From Conchocele bisecta (Eukaryota; Mollusca; Bivalvia; Lucinida; Thyasiridae): DNA of 64,000 bases. Positions within the stretch are counted from its first letter, which is position 1, and every line of letters begins with the position of its first letter. This document shows, in pieces, positions 9,791 to 21,035 of the stretch. Position numbers and translations under genes: made by a program. Below the pieces are notes generated by a model. It was not told the origin of the DNA and ran no database searches. It saw nothing but the letters and a program-made list of their open reading frames with translations. The stretch spans positions 39,559,292 through 39,623,291 of the forward strand of contig CM055265.1 in the NCBI GenBank assembly GCA_029237695.1, given 5' to 3'.

Positions 9791-9870
9791 GTTTTGTAAG
9801 TGACTCACGTTGTGGCTCGTTATGTCGTGAATACACTTATTGGGAGTGTTTCACGTTGAAAACTGCACCT

Positions 9871-10112
9871 GGGGCCCGTTTCACTAAACTTCCTACGACA
9901 AAAATGTTCGTAAGTGAATATTTAAGATCGTCTGTAAATTTCAATTTATGAATTTACATTTATTGAGTATAGGCTGCATATGAGCCTATGCTCAATAAAT
10001 GTAAATCCAATAATTATTTACAAGAAAACATTGTTAATGTGAAATTTACAGACTATCATAATTTTGCACTTACGAACATTTTAGTTGTAGGAAGTTTAGT
10101 GAAACGGTCCCC
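9871..10112. mobile_element. Family A MITE, copy 4
   Basis: Both ends present (GGGGCCCGTTTCACTAAAC and complement). The centre is TATGAGCC rather than GCATATGC. Confidence 0.85.
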
Positions 10113-10275
10113 TGTTTCCTGACGAGATCCCACTCAGCTCTATTTAGAACTATCGTATAAACGCATGTTTGCCTAGTATAGTAACCCGCGTAAATTTCTT
10201 GCACTGGTTACTAGATGAAAGTGTGTTCATGCGCTATCTTCATTATGTAGTTGAATGGGGATTCGTCAGGAATCC

Positions 10276-10519
10276 GGGGCCCGTTTCACTAAACTTCTTA
10301 CGACTAAAATATTCGTAAGTGCAAATTTATGATCGTCTGGAAATTTCAAATGATGGATTTACATTTATTGAGCATAGGCTGCATATGCAGCCTATGCTCG
10401 ATACATGTAAATCCGATAATTGTTTACAAGAAAACGTTATTAATGTGAAATTTACAGACAATCATACTTTTGCACTTACGAACATTTTAGTCGTACGAAG
10501 TTTAGTGAAACGCCCCCCT
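10276..10519. mobile_element. Family A MITE, copy 5
   Basis: Complete palindrome. One arm has CTCGATACATG instead of CTCAATAAATG. Positions 10319-10597 read as a frame only because the palindrome is translated. Confidence 0.85.
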
Positions 10520-10762
10520 GGTGCCTATTTCGACGTGAACCATTTTACGTCTGTACGGAGTGCTGCACCAGTGGATAACTACACTTTGCCCATGTAGAGT
10601 TGCTATGACAGGCACCAGTCATTTTGCTTCTGCATATAACCGTATGAAACTTGTGAGAACTATCGTTAAACGCTACTGTTTACTGCTTCACTAAGCTTTT
10701 GAATGTTCGACAACTGAGTGAAGCAATTTAATTAAGTCAGGATTTAATACCCATATTGCACA

Positions 10763-11313
10763 TAGGCATTCGGCGTGTTTCGGCTTTCATCGGTATAACT
10801 ATATATGACCAAGGCTTGTAGCTTTGGTCGGACACGACCTCGTATCACAACAAATTCCGCGATTTTATTAACGCTAATGTAAATATTTTTGCGGAATGTG
10901 CGATGTTCATTTGAGAATTATTGTTATCTTGCTGAAATAGCATAATTAGAACATAATTTTGCAAATAATATCGAATTACAACTGGTTTTCCCAGGTCGGA
11001 CACGACCACGCATCATAACAAATGAAATAATGTGTTTACGGCAAAACGTCAATATTGTAGTGGCAAGTTAATATGTTCATTTGAGAATTATCGTTATCTT
11101 GCAGAAATACATATAATACATAGAAAATTACAATTTTAAACATAACACGAGCTTGTGTCCGACCAGAAGTTGCATACCTTTAAATAAATACCAAATACCA
11201 AAGCAAATGGCGTTATTTAATATCAAGGGAAGTAATCATTGTAATGTATTCAGTATTACCAACGCCTTTAATTATAGCAGTACCGATGAAAGCCGAAACA
11301 CGCCGAATGCCTG
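10763..11313. mobile_element. Family P TIR element with internal direct repeat
   Basis: The TIR AGGCATTCGGCGTGTTTCGG and its complement enclose two head-to-tail related units. Each starts GGTCGGACACGACC and later has GTTCATTTGAGAATTAT. There are no coding frames. The same TIR pair, collapsed without an interior, is found at 56172-56231. Confidence 0.75.
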
Positions 11314-11544
11314 TGATATCGCACTGCGGCTATACTTGTATATACGTGTATGTTGTTGAACATGTTTTATATATTCTCCTGTTGGAGGAAATAAATAATT
11401 ATTCTGGCGAAGCGAGAGGCCACACTGGCACATTCGTGTAACAAAATTGCATATGGGCCATCTTTGGCTTCTGGAATAAATGGCGAAAACTATAGGCGCG
11501 TATCAAACTATACTGAAACGATTTAAGGTAATAGGTCATAGATA

Positions 11545-11601
11545 CAGTGGGGTCAGCGTGTAAGTGCACACACGAACGAACACGACAGGTTGGAACCAAC
11601 T
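11545..11601. repeat. Half of family T hairpin
   Basis: CAGTGGGGTCAGCGTGTAAG then CACACACGAACGAACACGAC. The full hairpin is at 30372-30470. Confidence 0.65.
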
Positions 11602-12452
11602 GCAATGATACTTGCTTCATAAGAGTGATATGATATATGAATATAACATATGTGACTATTCTCTTCTTACTGTATATTATTTAGAGCATTGAGTTGCCAT
11701 CTCCGCCATCTTTGTATGTACAAGCCATCGTACAGTTTCACCACTTGTTGCGTTTGACACATACAGCAAATTATATGACAGTAAACCACATACAATTTGG
11801 TGCAATACACAATAGACAGTTATACATATTATGCCAGCAAACTATACAAAAGACGAGATATCTGAGCATTTCTCCCATCAATCTCAAAATAAATTTTGAT
11901 GTGTAAACTTTTCAATCTGATGCACAGCCTATGTTAGTGTATACATTACACATAGTTAAAGCCATATTTACTCGCATTGTAGGTGAGTAGACACCAGGGA
12001 CAATATACTCAGGCAACTGTTTACATGTCACTGGATTTGATAGCTAACAACACAGTACAGTAGTGGATATATATGGTATTTGTTGTGTGGTTTGTTAGGT
12101 AACTTTCTGTGTATTAGGTTGTTGTTAAATACACAGGCACAAACCTGTACAGAAAGCTGACATATTGTACAGTTTGGTGTAATGTAATTGATAGGAGTCC
12201 GTTCTCGTGCTTTTTCTACATGTGATTAGCTACATTATATCATATGTTCTACTTCATATTTTGAGTTCTTTGTCAAACGGTAGAACAGGTGAAACTTGCT
12301 GATGGCTGGAACATACAAAGATGGCCGAATTGGCCACTCCATGTGCCGTATAGGATACAGTACCGAGGCAGTATTCACATATATGTAAAACATATATTCT
12401 ATCACATTTACGTAGCAATTATATTTGAATCAAACGATGAACAGGTATAGAA
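11602..12452. mobile_element. Family M TIR element, copy 1
   Basis: Imperfect TIRs of about 150 bp: TTGCTTCATAAGAGTGATAT and GCCATCTTTGTATG at the left, inverted on the right and finishing TAGAACGGGTCC. It contains the uninterrupted sequence TTTGTCAAACGGTAGAACAG. That is the empty-site counterpart of the 5 kb insertion at 30797-35852. It is non-coding. Confidence 0.7.
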
Positions 12453-12548
12453 CGGGTCCTTGAAAACGCAAAAAGAAGGTAGACATGTTATTGGAAACAT
12501 ATAATATCACGTGATTAGCAATGTGACCACAGTGTACCATGATACTCT

Positions 12549-12724
12549 GGGGGCCGTTTCACTAAACTTCGTATGACTAAAATGTTCGTAAGTGCAAACT
12601 TATGATAGTCTGTAAATGTCACATCAACAATGTTTTCTTGTAAACTATTGTTGGATTTACATTTATTGAGCATATACAGCCTATGCTCAATAAATATAAA
12701 GCCATAAATTGAAATTTCAATTGA
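12549..12724. mobile_element. Family A MITE, copy 6, truncated
   Basis: Left arm and centre are present. The copy stops in the right arm at TTGAAATTTC, 26 bp before copy 7 starts. Confidence 0.8.
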
Positions 12725-12750
12725 GGGAAACAATCGATTTCGATAAACCT

Positions 12751-12993
12751 GGGGGCCATTTCACTAAACTTCGTACGACTAAAATGTTCGTAAGTGCAAA
12801 CTTATGACAGTCTGTAAATTCCACATTAACTATTTTTTTCTTGTAAATAATTATTGGATTTACATGTATTGAGCATAGGCTGCATATGCAGCCTATGCTC
12901 AATAAATGTAAATCCATTAATTGAAATTTACAGACGATCGTAAATTTGCACTTACGAACATTGTAGTCGTACGAAGTTTAGTGAAACGGCCCC
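12751..12993. mobile_element. Family A MITE, copy 7
   Basis: Complete, with centre GGCTGCATATGCAGCC. The left end is GGGGGCCATTTCACTAAAC. Confidence 0.85.
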
Positions 12994-13153
12994 AGATGTA
13001 TTGATTCCGGGTTATTTGAATATAAAACATTGCTATTTATCCGTATAATACTGATTTCCCAATTATGTAATGAGTGAATAAATAGCAAGTTTCCTCCATG
13101 TTGCGTTATTACATTGCTTCAGTATACAGGTATATGAATACACTTGATAATCT

Positions 13154-13386
13154 GGGGCCCGTTTCACTAAACTTCGTACGACTAAAATGTTGGTAAGTTC
13201 AAATTTAGGATCGTCTGGAAATTTCAATTGATGGATTTACATGTATTGAGCATATGCTGCATATACTCAATACATGTAAATCCAATAATTGTTTGCAAGA
13301 AAACATTCTTAATATGAAAATTAGAGACTATAATAATTTTGCACTTACGAACATTTTAGTCGTACGAGTTTAGTGAAACGGCGCCT
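13154..13386. mobile_element. Family A MITE, copy 8
   Basis: Both ends present. The central stem is shortened to GCATATGCTGCATATAC. Confidence 0.85.
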
Positions 13387-13621
13387 TGGATCTACACGTG
13401 TTCTATGCTATGCGCAAACACAGTAAGCCTGGTTTCGTAATGTGTTGGCCAGTATAAATAACGTTTATATCCAGAATTAGAGCTGCCACGCTTTTTATTG
13501 TACGTATATGGCGTTTCTGTATATTGTATCAACGTAGCCAATCCTAGAGGGAGATGTTAGCGTGTGATATGTACGTAATACACAGAAATAATCACAAAAT
13601 CCGCACTCGGATATGAGACAA

Positions 13622-14008
13622 GTCACGTATGTGATTTTGTACCGAAGGAGAAAGTGTGATTTTTCATCATGAAAACTATTTAAAAAGACATGCGATACTT
13701 TATGTTAATGACGTCGAAAGTTGACAATGTTTTCATAACAATTTCCAATAACCTCGAAGGGAAGCACATTTAATACACATTGTTTTAAAGTCACTCTTTT
13801 TATTAAATTTTCGACCATGTGGTCGAAAATTTAATAAAAAGAATGACTTTAAAACAATGGTTATCATAACAAATGCCGAATTATGTTCCGTATTTGCTCC
13901 ATTTGTTCCGCATTTCGTTAACTGTCGACGTCATTTACGGAATATTTTGTAGATTTTGTAATTATTTTTTCCAGCGATGTCGCACATCTTGGGTATACAA
14001 TCACATGG
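13622..14008. mobile_element. Family I TIR element with inner hairpin
   Basis: The outer arms share ATGTGATTTTGTACC/GGTATACAATCACAT, TTGACGTCAT-like segments and TTTACGGAATATT. A near-perfect hairpin at 13767-13859 (ATTGTTTTAAAGTCACTC and complement around GACCATGTGGTC) sits in the middle. Half of the same hairpin occurs alone at 45672-45718. Confidence 0.65.
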
Positions 14009-14058
14009 CTAGTCATGGGAAAATGGGATTGCCTCAGTTTGCGACCAGTGTAGCACCT

Positions 14059-14296
14059 GTAGCCGATTTCACCAAAATTACTAAGCATACTTATCTAGCT
14101 AAGTATACTTTGAGGGAGTAATCATTTATATTTCCTGAATGCATCATTTCATATAGAACTAACAACTGCATATATTTCATGATTAAAAGTATGCAAAATT
14201 ATTATATATTATTATATAATAACAATAAATAAATTTATCCTTAAATTGAAAATTGTAGTTTATAACATACTTTGCAATTTTTGTGAAATAGGCTAC
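14059..14296. mobile_element. Family C MITE, copy 3, internally shortened
   Basis: Both TIRs are present, but the usual stem CTGAATTTATTACATTATC is replaced by TATATATTATTATATAATA. Confidence 0.75.
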
Positions 14297-15138
14297 TGAT
14301 CAGGGCCTACACTGCTCGTTGTTCATGTTTGTGTCGTTTCTGATCAATCTGATAAAAACGGATATCCGCGTTTCGGACTATTCACAGTAACAGTAACTAT
14401 TTTCGTTACGGAATTATAGAAACAAGGAAAGGGTTTTCTTAAATTCAAACACTTTCTCGACGTTTTCATTACCCATGGATGTACACATTTAATGCGCCGT
14501 GAAATTGAATAAGAGTCAACAGCGTTATTCCATTCTCTGCCGTGTCATTGTCAAAGTCCATTTACTTCCCACACAATGGTAATTTAATTTCCGTGAAATG
14601 ATTTTAGCGCTTTAGTCTGTTACGGATTTCAACTTTGATCTGCATTACCATGACAACGAAGCACGTTGTGCCAGTCTCCATGTAAACAGATTATCCAGCA
14701 GCAGACGAAATTATGCCATGTATTTCGCGGTGAAAATTGGATCTCTGCTGAATGGGGATCAGACGCAATAATATATAAATTGATGGCTGGGATGTTTTTT
14801 AAATGCACGTTTAATGCATTGCGGATTCCGGTTGGCGCAAACAAGTGTAATACAATTGAACAGTCGGTGTGTTACGTCAACGCTGAATAACAAACAACGT
14901 TAACAATTTTAGACAGTTGGACGTTTACCAAATTCCTGAAAACCTACACATTTAGAAGCTCTCATTATCATAATAATGAAATCACCAACATATCTTCAAC
15001 ATTTACTCTGAGTGTCGGTCAATACAATTGCCTCATTTTATGAAACAAACATGAGATTTTTCACAGATTGTGCATAGTTGCGAACTGAAGCAACTATGAC
15101 ACAACTATGAATACAACTCCCCGCATTGCGTCACGCTA
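14297..15138. other. Longest repeat-free stretch; possible regulatory or unique DNA
   Basis: About 840 bp with no TIR elements, unusual in this window. Frames on both strands at 14629-14890 are open but lack good splice borders. Text such as CACACAATGGTAATTTAATT and CTCATTATCATAATAATGAA is AT-core rich, as in homeodomain-site clusters, but this is not diagnostic. I see no defined gene. Confidence 0.3.
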
Positions 15139-15244
15139 TTAACTCTTTGCATGCTGGGAAAAGTGTGGACTATAAATAGTTCAAAAATAGCAAACAGCAA
15201 ATCATTATATTTCTTTTTATTTCTCCCTATACATATCATGAATA

Positions 15245-15529
15245 CAGGCGCGGATCCAGTATCCACTATTTTGCAATACTTGACTATATTATCGAACGCG
15301 CTAGGGGGGTCCGGGGGCATTACCCCCCGAATTTTTTTGAAATCTACATCGCATTTCCTGCGTTCTGGCGCATTTTGGAGCAAAAAAAACCCCAATAAAC
15401 AATAAATTCACAACGCGAACGTAGAAACGTGTCTTGTAACTTGTAACAAATCTTTACTCGGCGAATTTTAGGGGGGGGGGGGGGGGTGGGGGGCGGACCC
15501 GCGGGTCCGCTCCCCCCCTGATTCCGCCC
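15245..15529. mobile_element. Family R element with G16 tract
   Basis: Ends GGCGCGGATCCAG and CTGATTCCGCCCT. The body includes GGGGGGTCCGGGGGCATTAC and a run of sixteen G at 15471-15486 followed by more G, a strong G-quadruplex candidate on the plus strand. A second copy is at 63348-63761. The conserved-looking frame (LLQNAPERRKCDVD) is shared by both copies as repeat text and is not evidence of a gene. Confidence 0.65.
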
Positions 15530-15531
15530 TT

Positions 15532-15597
15532 GTGAATATGTCTTGGAATTTCATTTTTTGGACGCAATTCTAATGAAATTCCAAGACATATTTACAA
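15532..15597. repeat. Hairpin inside family V
   Basis: AATATGTCTTGGAATTTCAT and its complement around a short loop. It forms part of the V interior. Confidence 0.7.
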
Positions 15598-15660
15598 AGA
15601 TAAATAGGAAACACAGTCGTAATTTGCTGGATGTTATTTTCACCGCTAGCATGTAAAGAG

Positions 15661-16192
15661 TTAAAGGTACATGTCTGACTCAGTAGGAACAAAATGTTCT
15701 GTATATCAGAGACATCATCTGAGACAAAATCAACATTAATTCACCATTACCACACGTATTGATTGACATTAGTATACATTTTATATCAGACGTAAATTTC
15801 CACACTGATATCAGGGGTGATAACCGTGTTTCCTTAAAATGCTAACGCCAAACGGACATTGCTATTTATTCTCTGTATTTAGTTTTTGATGTGCAATGAT
15901 CATACTTTATAATCTGTCGAAAATATTGTTTGTTTTTTTGGATGACGCATTTAATTACATGTAGTATAAGTAATTAAAAAATATCATTTAAAAATATCAT
16001 GCCTCAATTGTATATGAAAATAGCCTGATACCACCGCGAGTCACTATCAGTAAAACAAATATTACTAAATGATTATATCTGCATAGCTGGCAATCGTAAT
16101 TTTTAGAACTGATGGAATAGTGACATATTTATACATTTATTTAATTCCTATAAAGAACATTTTGTGCCTACTGAGTGGGCATGTACCTTTAA
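15661..16192. mobile_element. Family D TTAA element, copy 3 (full)
   Basis: TTAA on both sides and complete TIRs (AGGTACATGTCTGACTCAGT and GAGTGGGCATGTACC). The body is the standard non-coding D interior. Good reference copy for the family. Confidence 0.8.
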
Positions 16193-16505
16193 AGTTGTCA
16201 GTAACGTCGAAATTTCCACTACGACTGCGACACGAAATTGCGAACAAGCAAAATATGCCAGATCATTTTCGAATGTCGATTACACAGGCACGATAATCTA
16301 ATCATGTCGTTTCCGTATTTCCATTTCGGAATATTGTTTTAGAACTTTATTTCCTTTAACCAATTAACAGCCTGTTCTCCAATGCAGTGTTGTAAAATAC
16401 GTTAGTTAAGTCCATTAAATTTGTTCCGAATCTGCAGCATCCAGTGAAATGTGCGCCATTTGAGACGCGCCATGTGATTATGTACCTTAGACGGTGTGTG
16501 ATATT

Positions 16506-16650
16506 TGTGTTAGAGAATAGTAGGTTAGTGCCGTGAATGGGAAAACATATATGGCAATGCTTAGGAAAGGGGATGGGCGAGGTTCTGCCGAGCACATCCC
16601 GTTTCCGTGCCGCGCCAGATATTTTTCCCATTCACAGCACTGTGACTGGG
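16506..16650. mobile_element. Family G hairpin, solo copy
   Basis: GAGAATAGTAGGTTAGTGCC end, then GGGATGGGCGAGG/CCCGTTTCC arms. The F hairpin found in the composite copies is absent here. Confidence 0.7.
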
Positions 16651-16880
16651 AAATTGGGCCTTATGTGATTTATGACCAATGTAGCTCCTGGTCAAATATC
16701 ACACTCATGTAGTCCGATAGCGATTTATATTGCTTGTTAGAAGCGTGACGGGTGTTTCATTGATAGACTGGCGAACAGTGCAGATCCTATCCAGACCGTG
16801 CGGATGCGCAGGCTTTTCTGGATTTACACTGATTGCAAAGTCCATAAGCCCCATTTCTGCAGCCATAGCCACATTTTATA
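16651..16880. mobile_element. Family O TIR element
   Basis: Left GTGACTGGGAAATTGGGCCT, right CATAAGCCCCATTTCTGCAG. The interior has GTGTTTCATTGATAGACTGG and GATCCTATCCAGACC. MITE-like. Confidence 0.65.
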
Positions 16881-16981
16881 TATTTACAGAATATGTAGTA
16901 TTTTCTGTAAATAACGTCAAAATTCGACGAAAATTTCATCTAGCATATGTACTATAGGGTTAACTGTATTGTAATTTTGAG

Positions 16982-17103
16982 ATTTGCGGCGTATATCAGA
17001 AAATGATAGGTCGGAAAATCTGTTTAATGGCGATTCTACTTGTGAAAGTCGTACCGAGTGCAAGGTGTTTGCGCATGGCATACCGGACGAATCACACAAA
17101 TAA
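16982..17103 (+). CDS. Possible terminal exon with 3' UTR
   Basis: After a branch-like TTAAC and the acceptor GTAATTTTGAG, a hydrophilic frame runs (LRRISENDRSENLF, then NGDSTCESRTECKV) for 40 codons to TAA at 17101. Two AATAAA signals follow at 17197-17202 and 17206-17211, the spacing expected of a 3' UTR. The minus strand is also open across part of this stretch, and no upstream plus-strand exon was located, so the call is tentative. The product is unknown. Confidence 0.35.
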
Positions 17104-17292
17104 TGTTCCGCCAAGCAAAAGATAGTTCCAATTGAATTATACAATGTTTTAACGAATGTGTATAAAGTTATGTTCATGCTTTCAAAATATTTCAATAATA
17201 AACTCAATAAACACATCGTCAGAATTATAATTGCTACATATAATATTTTAAGATTTAGAATTTTTAACTTTCCCTCCGGTGCGATCTCTTAC

Positions 17293-17395
17293 TTTTCTCT
17301 TAGCAACAATGTCGATGGCCGCAGCCTGTGAAACTCTCGGACTTTGTCAATTTGTGATGACTTGTCTAATAATTCGTCACATACTACCATTTGAG
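17293..17395 (-). CDS. Candidate exon 5 of unidentified minus-strand gene
   Basis: A 103-nt open segment on the minus strand between TAATGTTGCAG and GTAAGAGATC. Two bases complete a codon, then QMVVCDELLDKSSQ and KVREFHRLRPSTLLLRE follow, and it ends two bases into a codon. This phase (1 in, 2 out) fits exon 4 (39054-39133) upstream and exon 6 downstream. The segment is charged and helical-looking with no motif I recognise. Confidence 0.4.
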
Positions 17396-17494
17396 CTGCA
17401 ACATTACACAATTTATGTGTGTGTGAACGATCTTTCTAATGCACTAATGACGTAATGCACTAATGACGTAACCAAGTCGTCTATGTCAGATTCG

Positions 17495-17700
17495 GTCATC
17501 GTTGGGAATCGGCAATCGCCCGCCCTCAAATTCCATTTTCGGCGGCGGCGACGGCTCCTTTTCGATTTATAATAATGCCGTAGTCAGAAACTCGTCATCT
17601 TCGTCCGTCATTTCTTCCATGTTCAGTACTTGTGAGTTAACGTTAAAATTTCCGAAAATCAGATTTTCGATCGATGACATATTTGCGTCTCCAAAGTAAG
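17495..17700 (-). other. Open frames of unclear nature
   Basis: On the minus strand, MSSIENLIFGNFNVNS leads to an acidic MTDEDDEF segment and a stop. In another frame an RRRRRKW stretch and MTESDIDDLV follow. An acidic start plus a basic run can occur in PIF/Harbinger-type genes, but no catalytic region follows, so this may be chance. The repeated GCACTAATGACGTAA (17441-17472) is a short tandem. Confidence 0.2.
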
Positions 17701-17861
17701 CAAATTTGGCGTAGGAATATATTCATCGCGCGTGGGTAAAGTGTCCCAGGGTATATATTGTAAACACTTTGCGACCGTTCATCAACAATAATATACCTGT
17801 AATGTGTGGTCTTTAGCCAATCAGATTGCGTGATATTTATAGAGTGCATTAGAATGAACAT

Positions 17862-17975
17862 TTCGTCACATGTTGACGTCATCTACGGAAACTATCGTAC
17901 ATTTTGTAATACGTTTCATGAGATATCACACATCTTCTTAAGTTAAAAAAATCACATGGTGTGTCGCATTTTGTA
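17862..17975. mobile_element. Family I half element
   Basis: GTTGACGTCATCTACGGAAA through AAAATCACATGGTGTG matches the right arm of family I (13622-14008). Confidence 0.55.
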
Positions 17976-18262
17976 AATTTGAAAACTTCATTTCGTTTTG
18001 TTGACTGTTGAACAACAACAAGAGAAAATATGGCTGCCATGGGAAAATGATTTCCCTGTTCTATTATATTTGGCAATTTACTAGTTCTACATCAAAGGCT
18101 ATTTGTTTAAAGGTATACAACATACAGCTTACTAAATTGTGACCTACATGCAATAGGTTTGGGTATGCACTTCGGCTGCTCAAACTTTTTGAATGGGTCA
18201 AATTGTAGCCGTAGATAACATATCGGAGGCGACTTATTGTAGGCTGTAGCTACGGATTACAT
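17976..18262. repeat. Dispersed repeat U, copy 1
   Basis: The segment from CAACAACAAGAGAAAATATG through GGGTCAAATTGTAGCCGTAG recurs inverted at 38322-38600. No TIRs were recognised. Confidence 0.6.
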
Positions 18263-18332
18263 GAAGTTAGATGCGCAATGGAAATACAAAAACACAAATA
18301 AACATTTAACCAACTGCTGCAATAAATAAAAT

Positions 18333-18493
18333 TGTTGTCTGCTGCTTTTTCTTCTTATTTTCGTAAAAGTCACGGAGAAAACGCATGTTTGACAGCGCAT
18401 TAGAATCGTCTCCAATGGAGACGATTCTCATGCGCTGGCAAATCATGTTTTCGCTATGAGTTAAGTCAAGTATTAAGAACAGCAGACGACAAT
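18333..18493. mobile_element. Family Q palindromic element, copy
   Basis: Outer TTGTCTGCTGC/AGCAGACGACAA and an inner hairpin TTAGAATCGTCTCC with its complement. Relatives are at 33366, 43244, 44547 and 51680. Confidence 0.7.
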
Positions 18494-18520
18494 AATTATT
18501 CCCGCGTTTTAATGGTTAAT

Positions 18521-18722
18521 CTATAGGTTCCGGCATCTGAATGGTTGCATTCCTTTGTTTTGCGGCGTATTGATCGACGTTTGATAATGTTTCATTATAA
18601 CCACATCAAGGTTGACAGCTGTCATTTTTGAATTGCACGGAACCGGTAGTGTGTCAAGGCCACATGTCATGTGACATCGAGGAAGCGTAACGCCGTAAAT
18701 TAGTTTTTTACCAAACAGATTT
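18521..18722 (-). CDS. Possible minus-strand exon, weak
   Basis: The acceptor GAATGATCAG is followed by a long open frame (NLFGKKLIYGVTLPRCHMTC, later QNKGMQPFRCRNL) to a TAG at 18521. The composition looks protein-like, with several cysteines. Its outgoing phase does not fit exon 5 with any obvious donor, so it is either a different gene's end or chance. Confidence 0.2.
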
Positions 18723-18766
18723 CTGATCATTCAGAATGTTCCCGCTACACACTCCGCGTTTACTGT

Positions 18767-19230
18767 CTGTTTCACGAAACCATCACAAGTGTTACGGCTA
18801 TATAAACAATGTAAAAACAATATTTGTTTTGATAATATTAAAGAGCCTTCTTTTTATTTCGTGAAATGTGGTCAACTATTGGTTTGATTACAAAGTATTT
18901 GTCTATGGGATTTTAACATGGAGAAAAAGAGGTACAGGAGCTGTGGGAGGAGTCAAAATCGAAACATTTGGAAATTGACTCCTAAATCTGGCTAGATAGC
19001 TTCGAAATGATCTAAGAAAACGAAAGTTAAATTTTTGAAAATTGATCCAATATTTCTGAAATTAGTAGAAAAAAATCAGGGAAATATTTTTTTTCGCAAT
19101 AAAATCAATATTGAACCAAATTTCACGGAGTAAAAGGAGCTAACTGTGATAACAGTTAATATTATCGAAACAAACATTGTTTTTGCATTGTTTATATATC
19201 CGTAAAATTCGGGCAGGTTTCATGAAACAG
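18767..19230. mobile_element. Family J element, full copy 3
   Basis: TIRs CTGTTTCACGAAACC and GGTTTCATGAAACAG, next to GTGTTACGGCTATATAAAC and TGTTTATATATCCGTAAAAT. The interior has TTAACATGGAGAAAAAGAGG and TTTGGAAATTGACTCC, text also found inside family K. It is non-coding. Confidence 0.75.
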
Positions 19231-19235
19231 CAATG

Positions 19236-19289
19236 TTAATGATTTAACCGTCTGTTAAGCTAACAGAAGCTTTTTGAGCAACCGGGCCC
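19236..19289. mobile_element. Family E half element
   Basis: GTTAAGCTAACAGAAGC and TTTTTGAGCAACCGGGCCC. Only the right arm remains. Confidence 0.65.
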
Positions 19290-19459
19290 AGTTGTTCATT
19301 GAAGTAATCGATCCGTTCAATGGCTAAGTAATAGCAAGTGTAGACCATTGCAAGACTGCACGGATGAGCATGTTGGTTTGGAACAACGGTGATGACCGGC
19401 ATATATATGTACATGTAGTATACACACATTTGCTATATCGCGTCCCGTAGAGAAAATCA

Positions 19460-19626
19460 GGGGACTGTTTCACTAAACATTTTACGACTAAAATGTTCGT
19501 AAATGCAGATTTAGAATACTCTGTAAATTTCAATTGATGCATTTACATTTATTGAGCATATGCTGCATATGCAGCATAATTATGCCCAATAAATGTAAAT
19601 CTAATAATTGTTTACAAGAACACATT
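19460..19626. mobile_element. Family A MITE, copy 9, truncated
   Basis: Left arm from GGGGACTGTTTCACTAAAC to AATTGTTTACAAGAACAC, then an abrupt junction with a family B half at 19629. Confidence 0.75.
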
Positions 19627-19628
19627 GT

Positions 19629-19660
19629 GTCAGGGTGTCCGGTTTAGAGAGGTTTCACTG
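19629..19660. mobile_element. Family B right-half fragment
   Basis: CAGGGTGTCCGGTTTAGAGA and GGTTTCACTG then TA. Joined directly to truncated A copy 9. Confidence 0.75.
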
Positions 19661-19808
19661 TATGCAACACTACCTGAATGTACTGAGACGCGAGACTGGT
19701 CCGAAATTCAATAAACCATTTTATTGTGGCGTATTACACTGTATTATTATCCGTGATACATTGCGATCCCGTCAAAAGTAATGATGTGAATGATTTAGTA
19801 TCTATTGT

Positions 19809-20971
19809 CTGTTCCACATTTTTCTGCCGACGAACTTTTGGCTATTAAACGCATTAATTCTGTCATCTAATCATTAAATTCACTGTATTAAAATAATTGA
19901 AATAAAGTGGACTCTGCTGTCATGCCCACTCCAGTGACAACACATATATATATTTATTATATACCTACCCATGAAATACATAGTTATACGATGTAAATAA
20001 AAGTCATATGTTCTCATCGATGAAATAAACAACTTCCGGTGAAAATACGACTACTTCCGCTATCTATATCCATAACGCGCACCTGCAGTGCCGGACTGCA
20101 AATAGGCTGCAAATACACATTCATTACCGTATACAGTCCTAAAAAACTGCTAATTTTCATGGAGCGGTATTTTTAATAAATATAAAAAATAAAAAAAAGA
20201 AAATTATTTTTCAATATATTTTTGCAACGAAGCAAATACACATTCATTTACCGTATAAACAAAAAGTCTAAAAACTGCTAATTTTTCCAATGGAAAGGCG
20301 TTAAAAAATAATTTTAATAAATAGAATTTTCATATTTTTGCAACGAATATGTAACGGCACTCGTGAAATATGGACATCTCACACCACTCGATGAACATAT
20401 GTCATATTCGTTGCAAAAATATGAATATTCTCTATATATTTCCTATTATGTGACTAAAAAGAAAATAAATATAAAATAAATATATAAAAAACATATTTAA
20501 ATGTAAGTACTTTTTCACCAATAACAAAAAAGTCATCCTCCCCAATTTTGTCTGTTCGATGAAATTCCATCAAATATTGATTTTATAGCGAAAAAAAACG
20601 ATTTTCCTATGGGAATTTAACATGGAGGAAAAGAGGTGGAAGCGGTGGGAGAGGAGTAAAATTCGAAACATTTTGGAAATTGGCTCCGAAACCTGACTAG
20701 ATAGCTTGGAAATGATGCAAATAAGAAAACAAAAGTTACATTTTGAAAATCGGTCCACAAATAAAAAATTATTTAAAAAAAACATGTTTGACCCCCATGT
20801 TAAATGCCCATAGGAAAATGTTTGTCAATATTTGATGGAATTTCATCAAATAATTATTTTTGGGGAGGTTGACCTTTTTCGTTATTGATGAAAAAGTACT
20901 TACATTAAAATCTTTTTAAGATTTAATGTCCTTAATAGCCAAAAGTTCGTCGGCAGAAAAACGTGGAACAT
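19809..20971. mobile_element. Family K TIR element, long copy
   Basis: TIRs of about 45 bp: GTTCCACATTTTTCTGCCGA then CGAACTTTTGGCTATTAA, inverted at 20927-20970. The interior holds a direct repeat GCAAATACACATTCATT (near 20108 and 20231) and a hairpin at 20329-20426 (CATATTTTTGCAACGAATAT). It also holds a block shared with family J. There is no transposase, so it is non-autonomous. Confidence 0.75.
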
Positions 20972-21035
20972 ACAGTAGTTTGATCGGCGTGACATGCTGA
21001 TCAGGAGATGCACTGGTTAGAAACGAAATAGGTAT

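Larger units (their letters stand above)
15139..15664. mobile_element. Family V TTAA element hosting family R
   Basis: Outer ends TTAACTCTTTGCATGC and GCATGTAAAGAGTTAA, so TTAA-flanked. The interior contains a complete R element (15245-15529) and the hairpin 15532-15597. Its right TTAA is also the left TTAA of a D element. Confidence 0.65.

Noticed and set aside
15105..15405. Conserved-looking frame LLQNAPERRKCDVD shared with 63.5 kb
   Set aside because: Both lie inside family R elements and the similarity is repeat identity. The frame ends at the poly-G region.
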